From positions 7,157,897 to 7,221,896 of the forward strand of contig NC_134652.1 in the NCBI RefSeq assembly GCF_030463565.1: a stretch of DNA of 64,000 nucleotides. The letters are read 5' to 3'. The stretch is from Pelecanus crispus. Its lineage: Eukaryota; Chordata; Aves; Pelecaniformes; Pelecanidae. A program made the translations under genes and the position numbers. This document shows, one piece after another, positions 47,101-58,149 of the stretch (position 1 is the stretch's first letter; each line of letters starts with the position of its first letter). The notes below the pieces were generated by a model. It ran no database searches and was not told the DNA's origin. It saw only the letters and a program-made list of their open reading frames with translations.

Positions 47101-47760
47101 CAGGACAGCCGCCGGCCCCACTGTCCAGGCATGAAATCCATCGGGAGGAGCCAATGCCAGAGCAACTTTGGGACTGCGGGGAGTTACGTTATGGGATGTC
47201 CAGGGGACGAACTAAAGGCAGGGAAATTGAGGGGGAGTGGGTCACTTTGAGGAGGAACAAGTGTGGGAAAGTGGAGGGATAAGGGGATAAAAAGGGCTGG
47301 TCTCATCGAACAGTTTTCTTGGTGGTCCAGCGGCCGTGGCCCGGGCCGGTCTGGCCGTGCCCCGTCAGCACTGGCTGGGGGCCGGGTGCGCCTGCGGTGG
47401 CGGCAGCGGGCGAGAGCGGAGCGAGTGGCCCCCAGCGCCAGCAGCTGGAGTGGGACCCGGGGCCACGGGAGCCCAGGTGCCTGTGGAGCTGGCAGCCAGA
47501 GCGGGTGGGTGAGTGAGGTCTAGCGCAGGTCGAGCTGGCAAGTGGGTGAAGTGGCCTTTGAGCCAGGGGGGTGTGCGTCTCTACGGGTGAGCCCGTGGGA
47601 GAAGCTGGCTGTCAGAGGGACGAGGGGAGTCCTAGCCGCTGCCAGAGAGACCGTGGGGTCTGGGGATCTGTATGGCCAGCTACTTATATATTTGTATATG
47701 CATATAAGTGTATGTGTGTGGGGCGTGTGTGTTCTGTGTATGTCTGCCCACTAGGAATAC
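47101..47760 (+). mobile_element. Possible LTR- or ERV-derived block with TATA-like box
   Basis: GC-rich sequence directly follows the minisatellite. It contains GGGGATAAAAAGGG at about 47285-47298, with a GC-rich transcribed-leader-like stretch after it, then a TATATATTTG/TATATGCATATAAG tract at about 47683-47710. The organisation, with a TATA-like box followed by a GC-rich leader, resembles an LTR U3-R region. The sequence also looks to me like dispersed avian repeats, but this is an impression. I cannot find both LTR ends, a target duplication or retroviral coding sequence. It could equally be a promoter of an unannotated transcript. Confidence 0.3.
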
Positions 47761-50700
47761 ACCCTCAGCCTTGCTCCCGCGTGGACCTGGGGGCACGGAG
47801 CTGTGGCAGCCCTGCCTCTCCTGGGCTGTTGGCTCTGGACCCATTTCCCCCAACATGTAAACACCAAGTAGGGTGCTACGTCCTTGCCTGCCTGCACAGG
47901 GCTGCCTGGAACACTGCTTGTCAGCTGCGGAGGAACAGCTGGCTCAGTGCTGGCTGTCGGGAGGTGACGCCTCAAAGTGCTTTCAGCCCTGTGAGTTTGT
48001 AGGCAGAGCTTCAGCTCTGGCTGACCTGGACAGTGGAGGGTCCATGGAGGCTGCTTCTGAGGGGAAGGGGATATAGCTCAGGCATGCAGGAGCTCCGCTT
48101 CCTGCTGGAATAGGAACCACCACCTTCCCCGTGCCCCCATTTCAAGGCTTGTAGCTGGTAGAAGGCTCCCACAGTGCCAGCTGAGGTCGCAAGAGACAAG
48201 GCAGCGCAGGGGAGGGCTGGAAGGAAAGCCATACGGCCACGACAGGGTATTTCTGGAGGACTTTGCCTGTGCCCAGGTGTTGTCCATACAGTCTTACAGG
48301 CCTCCAACAGAACAGAATGCACATGGATGTGAGGAGCTGCCTGATTTTTAACACTCCTTTGCTAGCTTCAAACTGCCTTTTTATCACTCCTTCTTTCCCA
48401 GATGATTTAGCCCAGGGGATCTTCCACTTTCTGTGGAAAATTATCTGAAGGGCTGAGGGTCTCCTGGGAAATGAAGAGAGGTGACAGTCTTGATGGTCTT
48501 CTCTGAAACTGCCCTCCCACCCACTCACAGAGAAAGCAGCCATAACCAACACCTTCCTTCTCCAGCAGGAAGCAGTTGCAGCAACATTTGCCCAGCAATG
48601 ACATTTTTTCTGGACACCAAGGGAGCAATCCTAGGGAAAGCGACCTGGGTTTTCTGATCTTGCTCTTGGCTCATTCTCTGCCTGTCATATTTTTGGTAGC
48701 ACTGATAAAACTTGACATCATGGATGGGCTTTTCATCGACTTGCAAATACTGCCCTGATAGTGGAGATGGCCCTGCATTAGCTTCTATCTGAAGAGAAAG
48801 AAAGATGCAAACAGAGCTGTTTCCAGAAAGTGCAAATGATCAGAATACCAGGCACTCACTGCATGGGGGCAAAGGGCATCACTCGTTAGAATATTGACCT
48901 GTTATCACTGATGTGACTTACGCATCAATACTTATCCACAGCCAGCCACAGCGGCCATGCTGAGGTAGAGAGTTAAAGCTGAGCGCAGGTACCGCCAACT
49001 TCTTTGCCACCATTTCTACAGGTGTCTTGGCCAACTGTGGCAAAGATGTACTACACAGAGTGGTTGTGAGAGCAGCAGAAACAAGGTGGGGAGACCGGTT
49101 TGTTTGTCTCTGTGTGAGGAGAGAGGAAATAGGGGGAAGAGTGCGGAGGGAAGATGGAGGAGACGTCAATGGGAACAGAGCTGATGGGAGGAAGGAAGGT
49201 GACGAGTTCATACCTAGACTTGTTACGAAGCGCAGCATGCAAGCGTCAGGAAAAATCAAGTAGATACCACTGAGAGAAAAAACAGACAGGGAATCAGACC
49301 ATCTGTGAGCAGGTGAGACAAGAAATCACCTGTGTTTTGTGGGTTGCTATGTTCTTTCCAAAAAGAGGAGAAATTACCACAGCTGAAGGTACCTCCTGAG
49401 GATCCCAGGAGAGGATCCCCTCTCCTTTCGCTCTGTACTGCTGCTGTCACTTGGTGCAGCTGATAAACCTGTCAATTTTTCATTGCTCTCCTGCTTTTGC
49501 AACTCAATTTGCCCCCAAGAAGTAACACCTGGTGAGGGCAGAAGGACAGAAATACGGTAGTCCTGAGCCTGCTGAGGTACCCAAATGAGTGTGGGAAGGT
49601 CCCTCACTGACACTGTGCTCCAGCATGGTTAATCTGTGCACAGTCTGTAGCTTAACACAGGTCAGGTGCTGAACACAGACAAAATGAATGTACCTGGGAG
49701 CAGATCTGACCAGATCTGTATCTGGTGATAAGCAGTCACCCTGTTTATGACTTTCAATATGACTTTTGCTCTATTATTCCTCTACCCTGGATTTTACTCA
49801 GCTGTAGATTTGCTAATGCCTCCTTGTGCTTTAGAAGTTGCCATGGGATGAAGGTGAGTAGATGAGGCACTCTGGGCTTATGGAATAAGCACATTAGCTT
49901 AATGCATCTGAAACACCTGGCAGCGTCAGCACTGCCATTAAGTGTCCACCTTTAGTTTCCAGAATTAATCCCCCATAGCGAGAGGAGGCTGCTTTTATAC
50001 CTTTTAGAGCACTTTTCTTGAAGATGTGCAATGCCGTAAATGTGCCACAAAACTGTCAACAGGTTCTGGTGAATTCGTTCTTAACACAGACCAGCTGCAA
50101 GCAGGGACAAGGACATCCCATGCTGAATGCTGCTGGCCCGGAGGGATCAGCGCTTTCCCTGTGCTTTCAGTCACCCAGCCAGGAAGCTCAGAAACTTGTA
50201 TTCAAAAACAGGAAAAGAAACAAAGAAAGAAAAGCCCTGAGAGCCTTGTCCTGGGGAACGCAGTGGCAAACCTTCACAGCTGCTTTATTCCATGACACAA
50301 AGGGTCACACCTGTCTGCCGCACTTGAGATGCTCACGTGGGAAAGTTTGTGCAGAAGGATGGCAGCGTGTGAATCAGAGTATTCATCACAAACACCCATA
50401 GCATTGCTCCCAAGTCAACTTTACATGTACTGAGAAACGTGGGTCTTCTCTTGTAGCTCTGCTCTTAGATTGCACTTCCCTTCCTAGGAGTGCAGGAGTT
50501 ACATTTTTTATTCTTTTTCCATTTCTTATTTAACATCCACTTCTAGTACTCTAATTCCTGAACTCTTATGCATCCCTGATCCCTTCCTGTACTCCAATCT
50601 ATGGTCAATTTAAAAAAGAATCAGAAGCACTGAGAGAGATAAATGTAATTGTGGCTCAACCGAGTCAGTGAATGTTTGCTTCGGGTTTAAAGCCGGTGAT

Positions 50701-53700
50701 TATGACAGAAATCTCGCTATCTGGGCCAGGAGTCTCTGGTGAAAATCCAATGGTAAACATGCCACGTGAGGCAAGCATTTGACATCTGCAAACGGGTGCC
50801 ATCTGTTTCTTCTTTTAAGAGTATTAGCCATCTAAGAAAGGAAAAGAGATGCATGAGACTTGGTCTGAGGTCAAAAGAGTGCGAGTGAGATCAGGGTTTT
50901 GATTGCCAAGTCAAAGGGTGTATAGATTCACCCCCATACACACACTGCTTTTTTTTGCAAGTGGAGGGGAGATACTCGCGATAGACACAAAGTCCAGATT
51001 TGAGGGAAGTCTGGATGCAGAGGCAGTGATACAGCCCAGGCTTCTTTTCAGGGCTAGACTAAAGCCTTTTCTAAATGAGGAACTGAGTAACCTCAGAAGC
51101 CAAAAATTTTGACTCAACCTTTTGCAATTCTACTTCTGCTCCCACCCCCAACCACTCAGCTCTGGGCAAGGAACAGCTCATTGCTTCTCTTTTCATGACA
51201 TGCTTTGCTCCCATAGTTACTAGTAAAGCCCGCTTGCCTCCTTGCTCAGTAGGTAACGGAGTTGGTGTGCTCGCCTCTCGTCTTCCCCACCTCTTGGCGT
51301 TGCTTCAGGCCCCTGGGTTGCCACGGGAGCTTCAGCACTGCTTGGCTCCCCTGCAATCCCACCTGGCTCTGGCTTACTGAGGATTTGGGACTACCTTCCC
51401 TGTCTCTGTTCTTAAGGGTTACAAACCAGCACTTTTCACAGTTTAACAAAGATGCTTTATAATTTAAAGGCTTTATATCACGTGACACTGGAGGGCTTTT
51501 GGTGCAAGATCGATGGCTGTAGGGAAGCACCAGCCTGTTCTGTAGGCACTACCTGCCAGCTTACGTGGCAGCTCGGAGAGATTTTGCTGAGCTGTGGGCT
51601 GTTGCAGCAGGACTGTTGCTGGCTCTCAGGCAGACTCTGGCACATTTTTAGTACAGGACAGCGTACTGTAGCACTGACATCCCTTTAACAGCAAGGAAGA
51701 AGGGATTTGCTGTGCAATTCACTTCGTTCTCTTTGTGAGTTTGCTTATGCGCACAGTCTTACAGGAGAGCATCTCTCTGGATTTTGGTGCAGATTGTAGC
51801 AGCTTTTAAAGCTACAGCTCCTGGTGTGAAAGAATTAGATTGAAACCTCTGGTTTCATTTAAAAATAAACAACAGTAAATGCCCCTTGATTGTGGTTAGC
51901 TCTAAAAAATGAATTAAGCTGTCACAAAATGTATTCAATTCATTTGGGATTTTTGTCAGACAAAGCAGCCCATGTTGGGAATGGCAAGTTGAAGAGTACA
52001 GCAACAGCCATTCTGTGCAGAGACAAACCAAGGGTGAGGCATGGGGGGAATGCCAGTGGTACTGAAATATTAGTAACAACATTATACAAGTAAATACAAG
52101 TAAAAATTTGTCTCAGCTTAGTGGCAAATGTGGTCACAGATGACAGCTTGGCTGCAGTGACTGTGGGGTGATGGAGTTAAGTCCCAGAGGAACCCAGGGT
52201 GAGCAGCAGATTTAGGACTCTGACCATCAAGAGAAGGCAAACCACATTTGACCAACCCAAATGCCTACTCTGACAAAATGACGGGTTGTGTGGATGAAGG
52301 GATGTAACATACCTTGACTTCAGTAAGAAGTCAGCAGATAACAGTCACAGACGTTACCCTAGTGCAGATGGTTCTTCTCGTTTGTTGCATAAAACTAGGT
52401 AGCCTTCAAAGTGTTATAGCTTCATGAAGCTGATGGGAATGAATCCCTACTTTTATAACACAGGGTAGATATCTTTAACTAGGAAGTATTAATCACATTA
52501 CATACGTGATACAAATTATCATTAAATGAGCATAGCTTTTCTTTTTTCTGCAAGGAATTTAATAATTTATATAAAGAGTGTGACACCATGTATTTATGAC
52601 TTGGTTTTGGATCTGGTTTTGGACCCCAGACCCACTTTTGGATTTGGACTTTTGTTAGCATATACATCATTCAGTGGTACTTTGAAAAATAAAACATTTC
52701 TGGTTTGCAATTAATTGGGAATGTTATCAGCCGTTCACCTTACGTATGATACTTGAAGATTAGATATAAAAATAGACCAGTTCTTATTTGTTGAAGGGAT
52801 AGCAGAGAAAATTCAAATGTTTAGCAATAGTACGGCTTATAGAAACTTCAATAGTTCCCTGCATGATTTTTCTTTTGAGTGATTTACTCATAAGGCAGAA
52901 GAACTGAGATTCGTGGCCCCAAGCTGTTCATGCAAACTGCTATAAACAATGCTAGCTTATCTGACATGAGGAATGGTATAATAATGTGACTATCCATTTT
53001 TAAAAAAAGACCCTTTTAAAAGAGTGTAAAGGTTAGGATATAAGGTGGGTAACTAATGAAGCCTACACACTGCTGAAAGTCATGGTTCTTTTCACCAGAG
53101 GATCAAAGGATAATGTAAAGTTTCATGTTAAACAGAGAGCTTTGCTGAAGAGAGAATTACCTTGGCCCCACTGTATGCAGTAATGATACGGTACAAGAAG
53201 GAACAGGAGATTAGAAAAGAACAGACTCCGTGAGCTCTGATTTTAGACTGCGGGAGTAGAATCAGAACCTCCCATTAAAACAGGAACGTGGGACTTTTTG
53301 TTAAAGCTCCATATAAGTCACACATTGTATGTAGCGCTCGCATATTCATTAAGCACAATGAGCAATTACAGATTAAAAGCTGCTGGTGTCTCACTTCAAC
53401 CAGGCAAAAGCTTTCAGGGGGGAAGAGGGAATGAATTTTGATAATGAGAGGTTTTCAGGCTGCAAGTTTAAATGGAAAGAGGGAACTCTTTACCTGTCGA
53501 CAATAACGGTAGATTTGCAGGTCCCCTGCAAAGCCTCTACACTTACAATAGATCCCATCACCTAAAGCAACTGTGTCAATGGCAGCTATTTTGCACAGTT
53601 CTTATTTCTCTGAATCAGATGACAACTGTGGGCAGTGCCATGAATACCTTGATCTGTGAAACAATAAACCTCTGTCGCCAGTGAAATTAGTTTGACTCCT

Positions 53701-54251
53701 GCTGCTGCTCTGTTTTTTTTCTCCCTCATCTCTTTACAGGGTAAGGCATATTCTGCCACCAGTCAGATTGCATACTACCTGTCTCTGTAGGGCTGAAGCA
53801 ATTTAGACCTGGATGTAGTGACTTGGCCTAAAGACTTATGGACAAGACCCACCTCCTGCCTGTCCACAGTGACTTATTGGTCCAGGTTTGCCTGGAACGT
53901 ATCCCAAAGGCAACTTTGGCTCAGAGAATATCTAAAAGGTCTGGGAAGGAGGAATAGTAAATAAAGAAATATTGGGTTTCTGCTAAATTGGAGCAGGAAT
54001 GTCTTTTAGGGGGAAATTTGGTGCCAAGAAGACTTGTTAATGCTTTGCTAATTTTTCTCAGGTGCTATTAGCAAGGCCACATTGTACTTATGTATTAAGG
54101 TACCATTATGTATAAAACAACGATGCAAATAATCAGGGCTGCAGGGATGACTCATAGTTCTATTACTTTGTGAGCATCGTGACATCTCTACATGCAAATT
54201 GTTACCATCAACCTCATATCTGAGTTTGTGTGTGGCTCATACAGAGCTATG
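47761..54251. other. Intergenic DNA with weak - strand exon-like signals
   Basis: About 6.5 kb without a gene I can assert. Open - strand segments at about 48140-48330, 48640-48790 and 49390-49590 have plausible splice signals and protein-like composition (see findings). The phases of the two best segments do not match directly, so no gene model is given. From 49.6 to 54.2 kb I see nothing beyond short frames. Confidence 0.5.
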
Positions 54252-54385
54252 GACACAGCATCCCTGGAAGTGTTCAAAAAATGGGTAGATGTGGCACTTG
54301 GGGACGTGGTTTAGTGGGCTTGGTGGTGTTGGGTTGATGATTGGAATGATGATCTTAGAGGTCCTTTCCAACCTTAATGATTCCT
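54252..54385 (+). mobile_element. CR1 3' end fragment
   Basis: This is the + strand 3' end of a CR1 element. It reads CATCCCTGGAAGTGTTCAA, then GGCACTTGGGGACGTGG, then GGTCCTTTCCAACC and a decayed octamer tail (AATGATTCCTAG). The 5' part is missing, as is usual for CR1 copies. Confidence 0.9.
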
Positions 54386-54455
54386 AGTTTTACTTTCGTT
54401 AAAAAATAATCCAGCCACCAAGCCAGGAGACATGAAATTGCTACTCTACCCTGAA

Positions 54456-54557
54456 TTGGTTTAGTGGTGGACTTGATAATGTTAGGTTAATGGTTGGACT
54501 GGATGATCTTAAAGGTCTTTTCCAACCTAAATGATTCTATGATTCTATGATTCTATA
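54456..54557 (+). mobile_element. Second CR1 3' end with intact octamer tail
   Basis: A shorter CR1 3' end on the same strand lies 70 bp after the first. It reads GGTTTAGTGGTGGACTTG, then GATCTTAAAGGTCTTTTCC, and ends in about three tandem ATTCTATG units. Sequence differences from the neighbouring copy point to a separate insertion or a different CR1 subfamily. Confidence 0.9.
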
Positions 54558-54899
54558 CACTGGTGGGGGTGTAGCTGAAATGGTCACTCATACTGAGAGC
54601 TTTGCTGTCCGCCTGAGAATCGTTTTACCCTCAAATAAAAAAGATGCCAGAGCCAGAACTGGTAAAAAGTGGTGTTGCATCTTTGCATTTGGATAGTGGA
54701 GAGCTGGATGTAACAGTTTAAGTGAGTTCTTTACTTATGCCTGACCTGCTTTTGTCCAGCAGCCAGGTGGGTGTTGCTATTGAGCGTTCTGCCCTGAGCC
54801 TGCCAAGCCGCCATCTGCCAGATAGTATAAAGCACTAACCTGAATCCAGCTGATGGTCTCATGGATAAGATCCAAAGCTCTTTACCGCTCACAGTCAGT

Positions 54900-55001
54900 G
54901 CTCTGAATACATGCATGCAAATATTTATGGATACCCTGATGGATATGGATTTCTAGCTCACCCAGGACATCCACCGATACTTGCATGCACGTATTCAGAG
55001 C
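54900..55001. repeat. Inverted repeat with 21-bp arms
   Basis: CTCTGAATACATGCATGCAA at 54901-54920 pairs with TTGCATGCACGTATTCAGAG at 54981-55000 with one mismatch, and one more flanking G-C pair. The loop is 60 bases. A direct repeat of GCAARTATTTATGGATA also occurs at 54917-54933 and 55004-55020. The left copy contains a perfect octamer motif ATGCAAAT at 54915-54922. Confidence 0.8.
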
Positions 55002-55020
55002 GTGCAAGTATTTATGGATA

Positions 55021-56267
55021 ACTTGGATAAGCTAGAAGCACTGGAGGTTGAGGGGATTGTAAACCCCCTCTATCTACCTTCCACAAGCACCAGTGAGCAC
55101 AGTAATTACTCCATGGCATGTGAGGGAGAAGAGGCAGTTCATCCCTCACTACCAATGCTCTGCGTGTAAACTGGGCATGGTGGGGCAGTGGCTGGAGGTG
55201 CTGCCTTCCCCGCGGCAGGAGACATCCACTGGTGCTGTGGACAGTAAGGAGCCCCATGCTGCCAAAGTTCGTGACATACCAACTATTGCAACTACATACA
55301 TTTATCTGTTTCTAGCAGATGATACCACTATCGTATCTTTAAATCCAAACCATAGAGCTGTTTCCCTGACTGCCCTTCATCTATGATACTTAGGTTGTAA
55401 GCTGTTCGGCGCAGCTATTACTTCTTACTGTGAACGTTTTCACAACTTTGGCTGAAAGTCATCTTGCTCTTACCACGGCCTCTTGCCAGATCTGCATTGG
55501 TGCAGGGCTGTTTGAAGGCAGTGCGTCCCTCTCCAGACACGGCTACACAAACAGCAAGACCGTTTGGATCTCCTCGGATCACCAGGGCTGTAGCCCGTCT
55601 CCAACCGCACTGAGGAGGCCTAGTGGCATAGGATTTCTTGGAAGGAATTTTTTATCACAGCTGTCTACACTGTCTTTCTTGACCTGTTGGTTAATTGTGT
55701 TGACTTACTCACCTTTTGCCTCACTGCGCAAAAGCTGTCAGGGTTTTGCTGTCAGGGATCCCTAGTCAGAAGGGCAGTGATCTGCCTGCTCCCATGTAAG
55801 CTGAGTGACAACAACTGCATGTGGGCTGTTGATCTTCTCTAACTGCTGCTGCGTCGGCAGTCACGTTAGGCTGTCTGAGATGACGGTATGAAACTTCGTA
55901 ATCCCTGTAAATTCCCCCCTCAACTGAGCCCTTTGCGTTCATGGTTTGGATTTACTGACCTTCTGTGAAGAGCTTTCAGAGGATAAAAGAGGCATTAATG
56001 GTTTGAGGGTTCCAGACCTCAGTGAAGGCATCACTTGCCTGTGATTGCTAAGAATCCAGTTTAGCAAGAGCCGTACTGCTCAAAGCTGTTAGACTGTCTG
56101 CTGTGCCTGCTGGCATTCAACATTACAGATTGTCAAGGGGCTCACTAGTACGAGATTATGCATTAGAGGGAAACTAGAAGAGAATTCTGGAATACGGATT
56201 GCTTCCAAACTCTTTGAATTGTGCTGAAATGGAGGGACCTGCCTCAGTGATGTTCCTGAGAACTTGC
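55021..56267. other. Intergenic DNA before the 56-58.7 kb gene
   Basis: About 1.2 kb with short chance frames only. An ATG at 56229 opens the same frame as the downstream gene, but it lies upstream of the TATA box and is treated as an alternative start. Confidence 0.5.
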
Positions 56268-56277
56268 TATATAAAAG
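56268..56277 (+). promoter_or_regulatory. TATA box for the downstream two-exon gene
   Basis: TATATAAAAG is a perfect TATA element. Transcription would start near 56298, leaving about 60 bases of leader before the ATG pair at 56361. The assignment is inferred from spacing alone. Confidence 0.45.
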
Positions 56278-56360
56278 ACTGTAAACCTCTCCATTTTGCT
56301 GAAAAGCCATCTGAGCTGGGGCAGTCCCATCTCTCCAGGAACTGCGGTTGCTCTCGTAGG

Positions 56361-56444
56361 ATGATGAAACAAAGGCGGTCAAACAGTATTAGCATGTGCA
56401 CCTTGCCCATCATCCCAGAATATCCAGGCTTCCAGGACTTTAAG
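56361..56444 (+). CDS. Unrecognised two-exon gene, exon 1
   Basis: I do not recognise this gene. Exon 1 gives MMKQRRSNSISMCTLPIIPE and YPGFQDFK (28 codons), then a GTTTGT donor in phase 0. Exon 2 (58150-58677) continues in the same phase to a TGA, giving 203 residues. The chosen ATG lies about 60 bases after the expected TATA-driven start. An in-frame ATG at 56229 with good context (GAAATGG) would add 44 residues but precedes the TATA box. The frame is open upstream to at least 56199. The LPIIPEYPGF stretch is faintly like the LPI-P-Y-GF motif of some small sperm microtubule inner proteins. That resemblance is too short to name a family. Confidence 0.55.
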
Positions 56445-58149
56445 GTTTGTATGCAAAAACTCTCTTTGCAATATATCAGAACTACTGCCTATTCTTCTAT
56501 TAGAGTAATTCCCCTACTTCCTGCTAAGTTGAAGTTTGGTATGATAGTAAGTTTTGGGCTGTGTTTTGGTATAGAAAAGCTTAACTTGAAAGACTTTTAT
56601 TCTGCCACATTATTGTTTGTTGATTTTTAAGTTGATTATTAATTTTTAAACCATTTTTTAAGGTTTGAGGTAGGAAGGAGAGACTACTTTTTAGTCAAGT
56701 TTTAGTGTTCTTCAATTACCTAACCTATTCCAAAAGTACAAGCACTCTAGGCAGGGTCATTAGATTTGCTGGGTCCCTTCCAGAATGAAGTGTGATGGAA
56801 TAGTGCGAGATCAAAAATTTGATTACTTTTCAGTTTACATGGCATGTCCAACCCACTATTTCTCATTTGTGCTCAATGTTTTTCATTCATTACCGGTAGG
56901 CAACGTGCCAAATGCTGATGATGGAGTGCCCTACTGAGACATTGCTGGGCTCTGAAACCAGATTTCTGGCTGGGCCCTTAGTAAGTATCTAGACTTAATT
57001 AGCAATTGTCAAAAACTGCATGAATGATGGCTTTTTTTTTATACCAAAGTCATTGTCAGGCATAATAAATGACTGCAAAATGTTCCATGATCCCACTGTG
57101 GCTGTCATCTACACACAGTATAGTCTTTCTTTTTATTGATTTGAAACAGTAATATAATATAAAACATTTCTTCCTTCAAGCTGAACCGCTAAGGTTTTTC
57201 AGAGAAAAAGCCATGGTCTAGTCCAACTTGGTGTACAGAAACCAGCTGTTGCTCCTGGTAGCTTGATACAGGCTGGGGTGTCTTGGAATAGCTGTAAGAA
57301 AGGTGGTAATGGCAGAGCAGTAAGTTTGAAAACCCAGGGGACATTTAACTGTGGATACGGAAAGGCAATCTTTTACATGGTGAATTTCTAGCAAAATTTT
57401 GTCTCGCAGTCAATAAAAGAACTCAAAGCATGGGTGTTCCCCTGAAATCAACCTAAAGACTCCCACTGATGGCAATGGGGACTGCATCAGGCCTTTCTTT
57501 GACTATTAAGTAACTCAGGTATTAAATTGGTTGATTAACAAGGAGATAGGCATCCTATGATGGGAAAGGAGGAGAAAACTCCATGCACATCCATGATATG
57601 CTGCAGGATAATAATAATAAACTTCATAGTTTTAAGATGTAGAAATGTATTGTATGTGCAAATTGCAGTTCTTGTAATAATATGCTGCAATTCAGAGCAG
57701 AGTTACCTGGGAGTGAGGAAAGGCAAAAAAGATAAAAAAAATCTCTTAGAAGTGGGATCTGGTTTTACCATGGGAAAGAGCAGCTACAGGCTGATCAGAT
57801 TTGAAAAGGATAAACCTGAAATTCTGTTAATACAGACAGGTGAGAGATTCTTTCAGAAAATTAGATTTTCAGAGAGGCTACACGGAATTGTGGCAGTACA
57901 TCTGTGTCAGTGGGAAGTACTCAGCATTGCTTAACCTCAGCCCAAGGGACTTCTATTCCAGAGAGGGACTGGTACCAAACTGCTAGGTCTTCAGGAAATT
58001 TGGGTTAAGAACCTAAAACCTTCCCTAACAGCTGTTTACTGTATGGAACCATATATCCTTTTTCTACTTAAGCCAGCATATTTTAATTCAGATTTCCTTC
58101 TCCCTTCTGGCCCCAATCCTGCCTCTCCCTCCCCCTCTGTTTTAAATAG
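56445..58149 (+). other. Intron of the unrecognised gene
   Basis: This 1.7-kb intron runs from GTTTGT to an acceptor with a strong C/T-rich tract (CCCTCCCCCTCTGTTTTAAATAG). The frame at 57557-57934 inside it shows no features and is probably chance. Confidence 0.5.

Noticed and set aside
45100..47282. Very long ORFs (590-716 codons on +, 681 codons on -) rich in CLSGPCLSGP-like repeats
   Set aside because: They are translations of a 15-17-bp minisatellite with few stop codons in any frame. Several frames are open at once and unit lengths are not multiples of three.
48918..49263. Overlapping + and - strand ORFs near 49.1 kb
   Set aside because: Both strands are open because of purine-rich composition. 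No motif or splice pairing supports either.
57557..57934. 125-codon + strand ORF in the intron of the 56-58.7 kb gene
   Set aside because: Hydrophobic low-complexity start, no recognisable domain and not in phase with a supported splice model.
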